Below, in pieces: positions 1-10,780 of a stretch of 64,000 nt of DNA (position 1 is the first letter of the stretch; each line of letters starts with the position of its first letter). The notes under the pieces are model-generated. The model saw only the letters and a list, made by a program, of their open reading frames with translations, was not told where the DNA came from and ran no database searches. Source of the stretch: Cyclina sinensis (lineage: Eukaryota; Mollusca; Bivalvia; Venerida; Veneridae); assembly GCA_012932295.1 (NCBI GenBank), contig JAAONU010000019.1:32341913-32405912 (forward strand), written 5' to 3'. The position numbers and the translations under genes were made by a program.

Positions 1-1364
1 TTCATAAGCAAAAAGAAATAAGTGGAAATCAGATATGGGACATTTTAGTATGATCATGTTCTTCTGCATTCTCGCAAAACTGCGTTAATTTGGGACTATT
101 ACAATATTTGGAAATAATGGAAATTTAAATGTGAAAAGGTATGTTAATGTGTTCTTCATGTCTGGACACTGCGGCAAGGTTCTTTGGATATTTGTATCCT
201 GCTTTGAGAATATACCTTACACAGTCTTTCCAAGCGATTTGCGTCAACTTACAGGAAGTATGAAATTTTCTATAAAAGACTGAACAATTTGAATGCTGCA
301 TTTCATTAAAGAAAAAAATCATGTTTGTCTTTTACTTAAAGATTTGCTTGATTCAAGCCCTTTTCGAAAACAAATGTTCTTTTTCTTTTTAAACTGTTTT
401 ACTGAAAGATCTTAATACCATTGCTGACGGCAGCGTTTCACTAAAATTAATGGCATCTTTCTGTTATCCGTGAAAACTTCCTTCAAACTCAACTACCTTG
501 GGTGGTATATTTATACAACTTTATCTATTCCTATACAGCAGAACTTGACTCAGACAAAATTATCATTGCTAATGATAAATCAAAGCGCTGAAGGCGGGTT
601 GTTTCACGATAAACCCTGATAGTAATGTGTTCAATCTTTTGTTAAACTCTAGCTAGCTCAATAATGTACTGTTTAATTGGGACAATACTGAATGGCATCA
701 TACGAATCAGCTTTAAAAATATGCCTCTCAAAAGTGATGAAAAACTAGTATTGCTTTTCAAAATTTTATCAAAACCGATAAGAAGTGCAATTGTTTGATA
801 AGTTTTATGATAGAATCGCCTCGTACATCCTAAAATACAATGGATAAAGTTTTAGTTTGTTTTGTTAAGCTTATTGTTAAAGCTTATTGTTAAACAGGCA
901 TTCATATTTCTGTTGAAGGAAAGCTCTTAAAGACAGGTGTCGTCAAATAGTAGTTTCAGTAAGAGTAAAGATAATTGACAAAAACCACACACACTTATTA
1001 ATGCTGAAGCTTAAGTGATTTACTGTCAGTAAGAAAGTTCAACCAAATCTCTTCTTTTCAGTGATAAATTGCAAAATTCTATGACACCACACTATTTACT
1101 TGATTTACTTGTAATAGTGTAGCTAGTTAAAATAGAGGAGTATAACAGATGATAAGCGTCTCACTGACAAAATCAAATGAAATGTTAACTTCTTATTTTT
1201 GACTATATACTTATGTTATTTGCTATGAACTGCGAACAGTTCGTGAAATTTGTTCTTTTTCATGCACAAATAGACTGAAATCGGTCAAAACTCTCAGCCA
1301 GCACATATTTCATTGCAGTCTCCTCTGAAAGAAATCAGCCGTTAAGTACCACTCGCGCTAAGGA
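1..1364. other. Unassigned AT-rich DNA
   Basis: I see no convincing coding region, RNA gene or repeat here. Short open frames on both strands have low-complexity, AT-driven composition and no recognisable motif. Confidence 0.5.
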
Positions 1365-1365
1365 G

Positions 1366-1455
1366 GCAGTCAACAATTCTGTCCCATAGATCCGAGCAGT
1401 CAACAATTCTGTCCCATAGATTCGAGCAGTCAACAATTCTGTCCCATAGATTCGA
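1366..1455. repeat. Tandem repeat, 3 x 30 bp
   Basis: Three head-to-tail copies of a 30-bp unit containing CAACAATTCTGTCCCATAGA. The copies are nearly identical, differing at one or two positions, so the duplication looks recent. Confidence 0.93.
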
Positions 1456-1985
1456 ATTTGACCTGCTCAAAATTCTTTATTTAAAGGCAATGGTGGAAAT
1501 TGAGACGCCTAGTTATGTAAACAAAGATTAAGGTTGCTATGTTTGACGTTAGCTGAACAGAATGATTGTTGAAACATAACTATATGATTATATATGTATG
1601 CCTGTGAGTAGCGTTGTGTGGTCCAGCACTTGAAAGCAAAAACAGGTTGTTTTTTCCCCCAGAGTAACGATGTTTTTACAAGGGCGTATTGACAGTTCAG
1701 ATAGTTAATTTTATGAATGGACACTAGATTTGGGATGCATTTTCTTGCTTTACATGGAGTCTGGAGGCTCTGCACTGAAATTCCTGTGACGTTTTGAAAG
1801 GACCGAGGTGTGATTCGCCGCTGTTAATGAAACATATTCCACAGCCCATATGTCGAAATGATTATTTTCTTTTGTTTTAGTTTGCGAAATCACCCTAGGT
1901 AAAGAACCAGTATTTGATGGGTTATTAGTTATATGAGGTGAAAAATATAGCATTGATATTCTATGAATGTAAAGTTGGTCGGTAG
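1456..1985. other. Unassigned DNA
   Basis: No supported feature. Two overlapping minus-strand open frames (1509-1775 and 1750-2025) have no recognisable domain, and the second runs into the next tandem array. Confidence 0.4.
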
Positions 1986-3030
1986 TTGGCAGTTGGTAGT
2001 TGGTTATTCGAATTCCCAACTGCATTCCAGCAGGTAGTTAGTAGTTCGAACTCAAGATATTTCAAGAAACCTCTTTAACAATACGATACGTTAACATAAA
2101 CGTATATAAAGTAAGCATCTCAACATAACAGAACTCTCTGAGTTGGTCAGGATACTCAGTTGGTAATTCGCCCGAATCCCCAACTACCTTCCAGACGGTA
2201 GCTGGTTATTTAAACTTTAGTAAGATATAGATATATTTCTTTAGCAATATGATTACATTTATGCAAAAGAGTTTTTGAAGTTAGCAGGCGAAAATAACAT
2301 AACTGCCTTCGCTCTTCTGGGTTAATCAGGATACTCAGTTGGTAATCCGCCCGAATCGCCAACTCCCTTCCAGAAGGTTAGTAATTCAAACTGTAGTAAG
2401 ATATAAATTCAAATTTTAAGCAATATTATAAAGTTTACGCATAAAGATTCATGAGGTAAGCACCACTAGATAACAGTATTGTCTTCGTCCGTCTTGAATA
2501 GTTAGTTATGAGCCCGAATCCCCACCTTCTAGAAGCAAGTTGGTAATTCAAACAAAAATTATACATGAACTGCTAATTTAGTTATTTGATAAAGTTTATA
2601 CATAAATAATCGTGTTGGTCAGGATACTTAATTAGTTATTCGCCCGAATCCCCAACTACCTTCCAGAAGGTAGGTGGTAATTCAAACTTAAGTGAGATAT
2701 CATATAGTAAATACTTTAGTTGTATTAAGTTTATACATAAATGTTTAGGAAGTAAGCACCACAAGATAGCAGTTCTGTCTTCGCCCGTCTGGGTTGATCA
2801 GGTTTCTCAGTTGGTAATTCGCCCTAATACCGAACTAATACCGAACTACCTTCCAGACGGTAGTTGGTAATTCAAACTTGATTTAATTAATACATACGAA
2901 TTTCTTTAGCAATTTAAATAAATTTTATGCATAAAACGTTCATGACGTTAGCAGTCGTAAATAACAATGCTGTCTTCGTCCTTTTGGATAAATCAGGTTA
3001 CCTACTCCCGAATCCCCAACTACTTTTATT
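1986..3030. repeat. Diverged tandem array, ~6 units of ~120-195 bp
   Basis: About six diverged units start near 1986, 2141, 2321, 2500, 2619 and 2793, with a fragment after 2988. Each holds a GTTGGTAATTCGCCCGAATCC-like block, a near-palindrome built from ACTACCTTC and GAAGGTAGT, and a variable AT-rich spacer. Unit length varies because of internal deletions. Units are clearly related but far from identical, which indicates an old array. Confidence 0.85.
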
Positions 3031-3039
3031 TTGTATTAT

Positions 3040-3605
3040 TTCATCTCTCTCTATTTGAGTTTATCTATCGTCGGTACCGGTTGCCGGTTGACCGACGTCC
3101 CCCGCAGAGAGTAGTTAGTCTTTATAGTGGGGGATAGAGCAAGAGGTAGAGCACTGGATTAGTAATCCATCGGTCGTTGGTTCGACCCCAGGACAGGGCA
3201 ATATTTCTCCGTGACAATTGTTCTCAGACATTGTGTCTTATGTTCATTTGTCTCTCACCGCTGATTCAGAGTAGATCATGTGGGAACAGTAGTCAGTCAC
3301 TTGCGGAGAAATTGACAATTGCTGGTTAGTAATCCAGGAAAACCGTTTAGGTGGACTGACCGCCGATATATTAAACCCCAAAACAAACAAACAAACAAGA
3401 AACAGAAAGCATCCAATTCCAGAGACACCCCTAGTTCTTTTGCATGCTAAATGTACAATATTGATACATGTGACATCGGTTAAACGTACAAGCCGAAAGA
3501 AAATTAGAAATGTTGATGGAGCAGTGAGAGATCAATCTCGCGACCCAGGGTTACCAGTCCAGTGCGTTACCATTAAAGCACTGATCCGCTCCCTATTACC
3601 TCATA
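3040..3605 (-). mobile_element. tRNA-derived SINE (family E), interrupted
   Basis: This repeat also occurs at 62.58-62.87 kb and in part at 4.44, 59.5 and 60.2 kb. On the minus strand the head near 3600 reads like a tRNA (A-box region followed by a decayed B box), and the 3' part at 3040-3144 contains the GTCGGTACCGGTTGCC block. In the other copies the 3' end carries a (GATA)n microsatellite tail. The element is split by a plus-strand SINE at 3145-3395: its two halves are contiguous when that insert is removed. A plus-strand open frame at 3440-3706 is a by-product. Family name not assigned. Confidence 0.75.
3145..3395 (+). mobile_element. tRNA-Thr-like SINE with (AAAC)n tail
   Basis: A tRNA-like head has an anticodon-loop-like TTAGTAA and a good RNA polymerase III B box, GGTTCGACCCC, at 3179-3189. 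A ~150-bp body follows and it ends in (AAAC)n. The flanks CAAGA (3140-3144) and CAAGA (3396-3400) form a plausible target-site duplication inside SINE family E. The A-box side of the head looks truncated or merges with the host SINE, so the 5' boundary is uncertain by about 20 bp. This body-plus-(AAAC)n arrangement is common in molluscan SINEs. It is not a functional tRNA: the acceptor arm does not pair. Confidence 0.75.
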
Positions 3606-4437
3606 GTAGTGAACTTGCTTTTTATAACTATTTTTATCTTGTCACAAAGGCAACAAAGAGTTTGCGATTCTGCTATTGTTTCATTTGGCAGTTTTACATA
3701 AAATAGTTTGTCGGCAAACTGGTGTGTCTTTTCTAAAAATATTTTGAGAATTGTATGTTATTGGAACATTTTTAAGTGTCTATAATTCTGTGACAATTAC
3801 TATGAACTTCTTGTTACTGAGACATATTCTTTGATCAAAAGTTTGGGTAAAGTTTCTGACATTGATATGCTATAGTTATTTTACGCTATTAAACCAGTAA
3901 CAGACTTGTTCGACCCTAGGTGAACAGATCTCTTTTAAGAAACATGCCATCTGCTATCATAGACAATTTTAGACACATTTACCATGGACTTAAGAAGTAT
4001 TACAAGTATGACACGTATTTACCGTTAACGTTACCGAGATCTATAAAAAATATATAGGCACAATGCTACTCTCCTTCGCGTCGGTCGAATGTTTCACTAC
4101 CGTTCACTTTCTTACCTCTGCTAAAATTAGATTTTCAGAACGATATTTCCATTTTAAGACAGGAAAATTCACAGATACTTTTCAGCCAATCAGTGACTAG
4201 CTTACAACGAATACTTATATTTGACAACCCAAAATGTAAACAAACAATGCCTGTTCGCATGTTACTTTTGTATTTTACTGATCAAAGTGTTTTTTAATAT
4301 GTACACGTAAACAAAAATAACAAACAGATTAAAATCACGATGGCATGATTGTTCGCGGACGTTGTCTCCAAATGTTGCGGAGTCTCGGTAACGTAAACGC
4401 GTAGTTCAATATTAACAAAATTGTGTTGTGTTGATGT
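3606..4437. other. Unassigned AT-rich DNA
   Basis: No open frame of note, no RNA-gene signature and no obvious repeat within the window. Confidence 0.45.
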
Positions 4438-4500
4438 ATTTGAGTTTATTTATCGTCGGTAACGGTTGCCCATATGCCCGACGAAAATGTGAGAAAACAC
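4438..4500 (-). mobile_element. SINE family E, 3'-part fragment
   Basis: Shares the TTTATCGTCGGTAACGGTTG-type block with 3060, 59,520 and 62,605. Only the tail side of the SINE is present. Confidence 0.7.
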
Positions 4501-4611
4501 CTATCTATTTATATTTTTGCAGTCACGTGATCGTTTCAACGAATGAAAATTGGTACTAAGATTTTTTCAGTCACGGGGATATTGGTACATTTTCATTGGT
4601 CGTTTAAGTTC

Positions 4612-4700
4612 ATGGTAAAGGTCAATATCATAAATCTACAATTGATAAAGCAGCGGTGTGAAGTAATGGTAGTGTATTCGCATAGCTCCTAAGGGAGCCT
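4612..4700 (+). repeat. Dispersed repeat C, copy 1
   Basis: About 85 bp containing AAAGCAGCGGTGTGAAGTAA. It matches the reverse complement of 60,236-60,340 with few differences, and both copies lie beside SINE-E fragments. Confidence 0.8.
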
Positions 4701-4726
4701 AGCCGAGTGCCAAATCGTTGCTTACT

Positions 4727-5005
4727 GTCATTTATTGATGAGAGAATCGTCTTATGTGCCCTACGAAATGTGTTTGTAACAACAGAAATTATAATATTTA
4801 CGAAATAAAAGCAACAATTACAAAAAAAGAGAAAGAAATACCTCAGTAAGGTTGCAGCTCGATAAAGTCATTTATTGATGAGAGAATCGTCTTATGTGCC
4901 CTACGAAATGTGTTTGTAACAACAGAAATTATAATATTTACGAAATAAAAGCAACAATTACAAAAAAGAGAAAGAAATACCTCAGTAAGGTTGCAGCTCG
5001 ATAAA
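4727..5005. repeat. Tandem duplication, 2 x ~140 bp
   Basis: 4727-4866 and 4867-5005 are almost identical. The only clear difference is the length of one A run (7 versus 6). This is a very recent local duplication with no coding potential. Confidence 0.97.
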
Positions 5006-5618
5006 TTTCGACGATACACTATCGTTATTCCTCAATAACCAGTGGCTGGAATTGTATAAATTATATTAACCTTTTTATAGCTTCAGTATCAGGGGGAGGT
5101 TCTTTATTACATGCACAATTGGGACTGGTTAATTTCTTTACAAAGTTATTGGTCCTTTGACTTGCAACCTATTGTATGTACCGGGCGGCTTTAGCACCAC
5201 GAGATGTGTATATTACCAACACCCTTCCAGATTGATTATTTCTCTGTTTTAGCCACAGTACTGCACAACAATATATGTTTGGACTGTTTCTCAGTAATCT
5301 GACAAGAGTTAAAAGAAATTTTATAGGTAGCTTCAGTATCAGAAGAAGATGTGAATTTTAGTCATACGGATTTATTATGTTTCACCAAATTATGTATGGT
5401 CGCTTTGATTTGCTACATTATATTCCTGCTACGAAGGGACTTTAATAGTCAGCTTTGGGCCCGAGCATCTATCGTTGCAGGAGATTCTTTGCTTGTCTTT
5501 GAAATTGTTGATATCACTGGTTATGCCTCATCTTTACACTAATAAAAGCACAATGGTAGGATACTACGTCATCGCGCAACTGTTTAATGCTCTCTCGCGG
5601 ATCAACGCGAATCTTTAC
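5006..5618. other. Unassigned DNA
   Basis: Nothing firmly supported. A short phrase, TAGCTTCAGTATCAG, occurs twice (5080s and 5330s). A 63-codon plus-strand open frame at 5351-5542 has no recognisable motif. Confidence 0.4.
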
Positions 5619-5724
5619 AATGTAAAATTCTAGTTGAGGCCTGAAAACGGATGAAAGTTTTTTTCTGAATGCATGCTGAAAAAAAGTTTCACCCGTTTTC
5701 AGGCCTAAACTAGAATTTTACATT
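5619..5724. repeat. Long inverted repeat (47-bp arms, 12-bp spacer)
   Basis: The left arm 5619-5665 and right arm 5678-5724 are reverse complements with about 3 mismatches in 47. The spacer contains GCATGC. Transcribed, this would form a long, nearly perfect hairpin. It could be a foldback element, the termini of a collapsed MITE, or a small-RNA precursor. The sequence alone does not decide. Confidence 0.93.
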
Positions 5725-5784
5725 TTAAAAATTCTTTACGTGAATACAAAGTACACCAGCTAATCTTCGGTGCACAACATGAAT

Positions 5785-6576
5785 TTTGCAAGCACTCCTT
5801 GTGTCTGTAAACCACTGACGTACAGCACTCCTTGTGTCAGTTAAACCCGAAGATACATTACTCCTTGTGTCTGTAAAACACTAAGATACAGCACTCCTTG
5901 TGTCTGTAAAACACTGAAGTACAGCACTCCTTGTGTCTGTAAAACACAAAGACGAACAGCACTCCTTGTGTCTGTAAAACACAAAGACGTACAACACTCC
6001 TTGTGTCTGTAAAACACTAAGACGTACAGCACTCCTTGTGTCTGTAAAACACTAAGACGTACAGCACTCCTTGTGTCTGTAAAAACACAAAGACGAACAA
6101 CACTCCTTGTGTCTGTAAAACAATAAGACGTACAGCACTCCTTGTGTCTGTAAAACACTAAGACGTACAGCACTCCTTGTGTCTGTAAAACACTGACGTA
6201 CAACACTCCTTGTGTCTGTTAAACACTGACGTACAGCACTCCTTGTGTCTGTAAAACACAAAGACGTACAGCACTCCTTGTGTCTGTAAAACACTGACGT
6301 ACAGCACTCCTTGTGTCTGTAAAACTCTGACGTACAGCACTCCTTGTGTCTGTAAAACACTAAGACGTACAGCACTCCTTGTGTCTGTAAAACACTGACG
6401 TACAGCACTCCTTGTGTCTGTAAAACACTGACGTACAGCACTCCTTGTGTCTGTAAAACACTGACGTACAGCACTCCTTGTGTCTGTAAAACACTAAGAC
6501 GTACAGCACCCCTTGTGTCTGTAAAACACTAAGACGTACAGCACTCCTTGTGTCTGTAAAACAGTAAGAAGTACAG
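5785..6576. repeat. Minisatellite, ~23 copies of ~32-36 bp
   Basis: About 23 units carry the core CACTCCTTGTGTCTGTAAAA. They differ mainly by the presence or absence of a short AAGA-type insert that changes unit length. Long minus-strand open frames across it (5841-6474) encode the periodic peptide LQTQGVLYV in all three frames and are repeat artefacts. Confidence 0.97.
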
Positions 6577-6874
6577 AACTATTGGTCGCATATACAACTA
6601 ACTGAACAATGAACTTACGCAGAAGTTTGTCTAGTCCTAATACGTTTTGTACAATATCACAGACTAACTCATTTTATATAAAAATATGAATCATTATTTC
6701 ATTTATCTAACTACTGTTGTCGTACAATATGTAACAATAGTGATAAAACAAACGTGCAGTTAAACACTGGAAGAAACATTTGTTTGGTCGGACAGAAACA
6801 CATTCGTTTTAAAGTCTTTGCCTGATAATTAAAGTTCATCTTGAAAAAAAATCTGTTTGTAGCAAACCAGATCT

Positions 6875-7269
6875 GATCATAAAGCACATTCACAAATCGT
6901 GCTTTACCTCAGAAACTACTGTCGATCATAAAGCACATTCACAACTTGTGCTTTACCTCAGAAACTACTGTCGATCATAAAGCACATTCACAACTTGTGC
7001 TTTACCTCAGAAACTACTGTCGATCATAAAGCACATTCACAAATCGTGCTTTACCTCAGAAACTACTGTCGATCATAAAGCACATTCACAAATCGTGCTT
7101 TGCCTCAGAAACTACTGTCGATCGTAAAGCACATTCACAAATCGTGCTTTACCTCAGAAACTATTGTCGATCATAAAGCACATTCACAAATCGTGCTTTG
7201 CCTCAGAAACTACTGTCGATCGTAAAGCACATTCACAAATCGTGCTTTACCTCAGAAACTACTGTCGAT
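6875..7269. repeat. Tandem array, 8 x 49 bp
   Basis: Eight head-to-tail units of 49 bp, differing at a few positions. Each unit contains the inverted pair TAAAGCAC ... GTGCTTTA separated by about 11 bp, so the array is a string of potential small hairpins. Confidence 0.96.
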
Positions 7270-7649
7270 TCAAGGTTCTATTTCCTACATAACAAGTTAC
7301 TCTTCAGTATGAAGTTCTGAAACAGTTAAATTGTTACTACATTGAAACGTCAATATTTTAACTTTCTAAGTGTTTTAAGCTGTTACATTAATTACAGCAA
7401 GTAATAATAACACGAATTCGCGAAAAATTATGAAACCGATCTTCAACATTGCCAGTCTGAACCAAGAAATCACACAACAAATGAAACATTTATTACTATT
7501 CTGAATTATAATTTGGTCTATTCAGCAGCTAGATAACAAGAGTGACAGCTGTTTCCGCGCAAACAAGCATCTTGATAGTAATTAAAATGCATTCGATTAT
7601 AAGTATTTCACTTTGTGTTGTAAGTACATCGGAAGTAAATCGCGTCACA
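7270..7649. other. Unassigned DNA
   Basis: No supported feature. Overlapping open frames on both strands (7529-7793) show no domain. Confidence 0.4.
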
Positions 7650-8215
7650 AGATTTTGCGTTGACCACAGCACGTGCACTGGTGCGCATGAAAACATGTCA
7701 GGCACATCTTCACAGCACACCAAGTTTCAAGTCGTTAATCTTAGCAGTGTGGAAATAGTTCGCTTCATAAGCTTTTTCTATAACGGGCCATAAAACCGCA
7801 GAGCGATCATTAGCCTGCATAAGAAACAATCACGCATATCTACATTTATTTGTGAACGTGCACACCAAGTTTCAAATCGATAGTTTTAGAAACGTGAAAG
7901 TAGTTCACATCACAAGATTTTGCTATATCGGGTCGTAAAACCGCAGCGCGCTAGGCGCGCATGAAATTTGCGTCATACACGTCTACCTTATTGTTGATCA
8001 TACACAACAAGTTCCAGATCGGTAGTCATAGAATTGTTGAAGTAGTTCGGGTCGCAAGATTTTGCTGTAACGGCCGTAAAAACGCAAAATTTCATCCCAG
8101 AAAAAAGGTGGGTGCATAATTTCCATATACATGTACCATCTATTTATATACCAACTTTTAACTTATACGTTTATACGACCAGACGGACAGACCGACGGAG
8201 AGCAAATCTATTGTC
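7650..8215. repeat. Diverged tandem repeat, ~3 units
   Basis: Three diverged units each hold a CACCAAGTTTCAAATCGATAG-type phrase, then an ACAAGATTTTGCTAT phrase and a CGTAAAACCGCA phrase. The segment ends in a GACGGACAGACCGACGG-like terminus. Similar layouts end many composite repeats of bivalve genomes (general knowledge, not searched). Confidence 0.65.
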
Positions 8216-10349
8216 CACTGATAGGGGACAAATTATGCTGAGATTTGATTTGACGAGCAGGTAATCTAGCCGCTAAATATCAACCATAACTGTTCTGTTC
8301 TGTCAAAGCACAATATCATTTAGCGATAAAGTATTATCTTGTTGCAAAAACAATTCTAGATCCCGTAGTAACAAGGAGAATTAGATCGGTGATATTACCC
8401 CACCCCCGCCTGACGCAAGCCAATAGCCTTCTTTTACTGTGATCTTATTTAATTCCTCAAAACAGCAATCTGCATCATTAAATCATGCTGTAAATACGCT
8501 ATTTAAGACTCAATATCACGACATTGAAAAATGTCAGTGTTCATTTTAAAAAAATAATAAAAAATTTTAAATCGACATTTTTCGTGCCACTTGTTTATTT
8601 TGGATATTATGCTTTACATGATCCATTAAACAAGACTTTACTTAATGATATATATTCTAATTATTCGCAGTATTTTACCCTTAACAGCCATTTTATAATA
8701 TTTAAACCACAACGTGTTTCTGTTAATCTTTTTTAAGACGTTTTCCAAAGATAAACAAATGCGCAATACAGTCTCTTATGTTTAGAAAGTGCTGTACCTT
8801 TCGTATTTAGCAAAAATGCATATGCAGTCTATTTATTAAGAGACATCAATGTTTTTTTGTGATGAAAAAAAAAAATATTCGGGCGCCCAATTTTGCTTTA
8901 AGAAAGGAAAACTTGACTAAAACTGACACAAATTCTGACAGTGTGTCATAGTCAGCGTTGGAATTAACTTTGTACCTAAGCTATTGCATCCAAGGCCTCT
9001 ATTTTGTCAGTAATTCTCACGTAGAAAGTTACAATTAATTAATGCAGGTATCTTACGTCTTTGCTCACGTCACGTTTGACCTTTATAAGACTGCGTCTGA
9101 ACTCATCTTTTATTTTTTACAATTTGGTCACACATCTCTTCAAAGAAGATGCATTGTTTTGACACATCGTTTTAGTCAACTTAAAAAATAAATTGATTAG
9201 AATGATAACTCATGAATGATGTTAAATGGATACATGGAAAGTAAAGTTTTTGAAGTGGTGCATTAATTTCAATACAGAAAAAAAGGATTTAAAAATATAT
9301 CCAAAAGGATTACTTCACGGTTCATCGGGGAAATAGAATATTTCTGAGTAAATTAGAACAAAGTAAACCAAGAAGGAAAAAAGCCGATAGTGTTTCTGTT
9401 TGAGTTCAGATTTTCCGAAAAGCTGGCGATTGAGATGCACATATTTACCGTTGTTTACCATTGTTTATACATTGTTTACATATTGAATCCACTTAATTAA
9501 CTGCTTAGATACGAAATCGTTTGAACAAGATCGGTATGTTCACTGATTACAACCAGATGCTACACTTTGTTTGGGTGCAGAAATCATCCCAAGACGGAAT
9601 GCAATGATCTGTTTGAAACATGACTAAATTATTATTTCAACGAAAGACCTTTTATCAAATTCCTGGATGTCTTTAATCAATATATGTTATTTTCTAAATT
9701 ATTCGTTCCCTAATGTTATTTGTTGCTCTGCTTCAACAATTTACATGTTTGATTACCAAGAAACATTTTAGAATGTCATTACATTTCTTATCAAGCAGGT
9801 ATGCTCACATGAAGAATCAACGTTTACAAAAAACTGATGAATCGATTGTCTTTGAATCTACATTAAAGTTTTTTTTGTAAACTAGTCATGTGGTGCACAA
9901 AATTTTCATACTGTGTAATTTCGTTTTTGCAAACTCTGTCACTTTTGTTAGTCCAATCTAGAGATTAAAAGTCTTTACAGACAGATGAAATATACTTTCT
10001 AAGTATATCTAGATAAAAATAAATAATAATAATAAAAAATCAAAGCAAAACAGACGCTGCTCTTTACATTGAAACAATTAAATTATATCGGTTCTTTCTT
10101 GACAATGCTAATCTTCTAATCAAACTGAATCGCTTCATAACAAAACCAGGTCATGACAGGAGCTAGCAGACGTTGTGTGACGTATAAATATCAATAACCT
10201 TGGTTCACTGCGCTACATAGAAAATTAGGCAGAAAATTGTAAAAAAAAAGAAAACCAACTTTTCTCATACTACGTTAGTTAGAAACGTAAATGATCACTG
10301 TAATCATCCCTCCTTTTGGAATCAAGAGTCTTCAAATCAGCGGAATGGT
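8216..10349. other. Unassigned AT-rich DNA
   Basis: No gene, RNA or repeat supported. The open frame 8524-8736 is AT-rich and featureless. Confidence 0.45.
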
Positions 10350-10354
10350 AATTA

Positions 10355-10780
10355 TCGATGTACGTTTTAAATTGGTATTCTAGAATTAATAACTCTAGCA
10401 GATTATCATCCTTAAGTTTAATCAAACATGAATTTGAACAGGAAAAGTACTTAAATGTTATAAACACAAATAAACACAGAATTTCATTAACTAAGTTTCG
10501 ATTGTCATCTCATAACTTAGCTTTAGAAACTGGTAGGCACGATAATATTCCCAGAGAAAATAGGAAATGTAGAAATTGCTCTATGAATGTGATAGAGAAT
10601 GAATATCACCTACTACTAGTGTGTCCAAAATATGATAACTTGCGTAAAAGATTTTTTAAACCGTATGTTTGTAGATGGCCTACAGTGCAAAAATTTGAAG
10701 TGCTCATGACAAGCAAGAATAATAAAATATTAAACAGCTTGGCAAATTTCTTATACTGTGCTTTTCAAGAAAGAATTTAA
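10355..10780 (+). pseudogene. C-terminus of a non-LTR retrotransposon ORF2 (LINE remnant)
   Basis: A ~140-residue open frame resembles the extreme C-terminus of LINE-type reverse transcriptase polyproteins: a FRLSSHNLALETGRH block, then a zinc-knuckle-like CRNC ... EYHLLLVCP motif (C-x2-C ... H-x4-C), then a basic WPTVQKFEVLM segment. The same block order recurs at 17.4-18.3 kb and at 63.6-64.0 kb. No palm or endonuclease domain is visible upstream, and a stop codon lies just before the frame, so this is a 5'-truncated copy. In intact elements this region follows the reverse transcriptase and is thought to bind nucleic acid. Exact clade not assigned. Confidence 0.75.

Noticed and set aside
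3131..3205. Genuine tRNA-Thr gene
   Set aside because: B box and anticodon-like loop are present but the acceptor arm does not pair, and the sequence continues into a SINE body with (AAAC)n tail.
5841..6474. Three long minus-strand open frames across the 35-bp minisatellite
   Set aside because: They encode a periodic LQTQGVLYV-type peptide in every frame and follow the DNA repeat exactly; no start context or non-repetitive part.
5785..7269. Possible CRISPR-like regular array
   Set aside because: Units are contiguous with no unique spacers, and the surrounding genome is eukaryotic.
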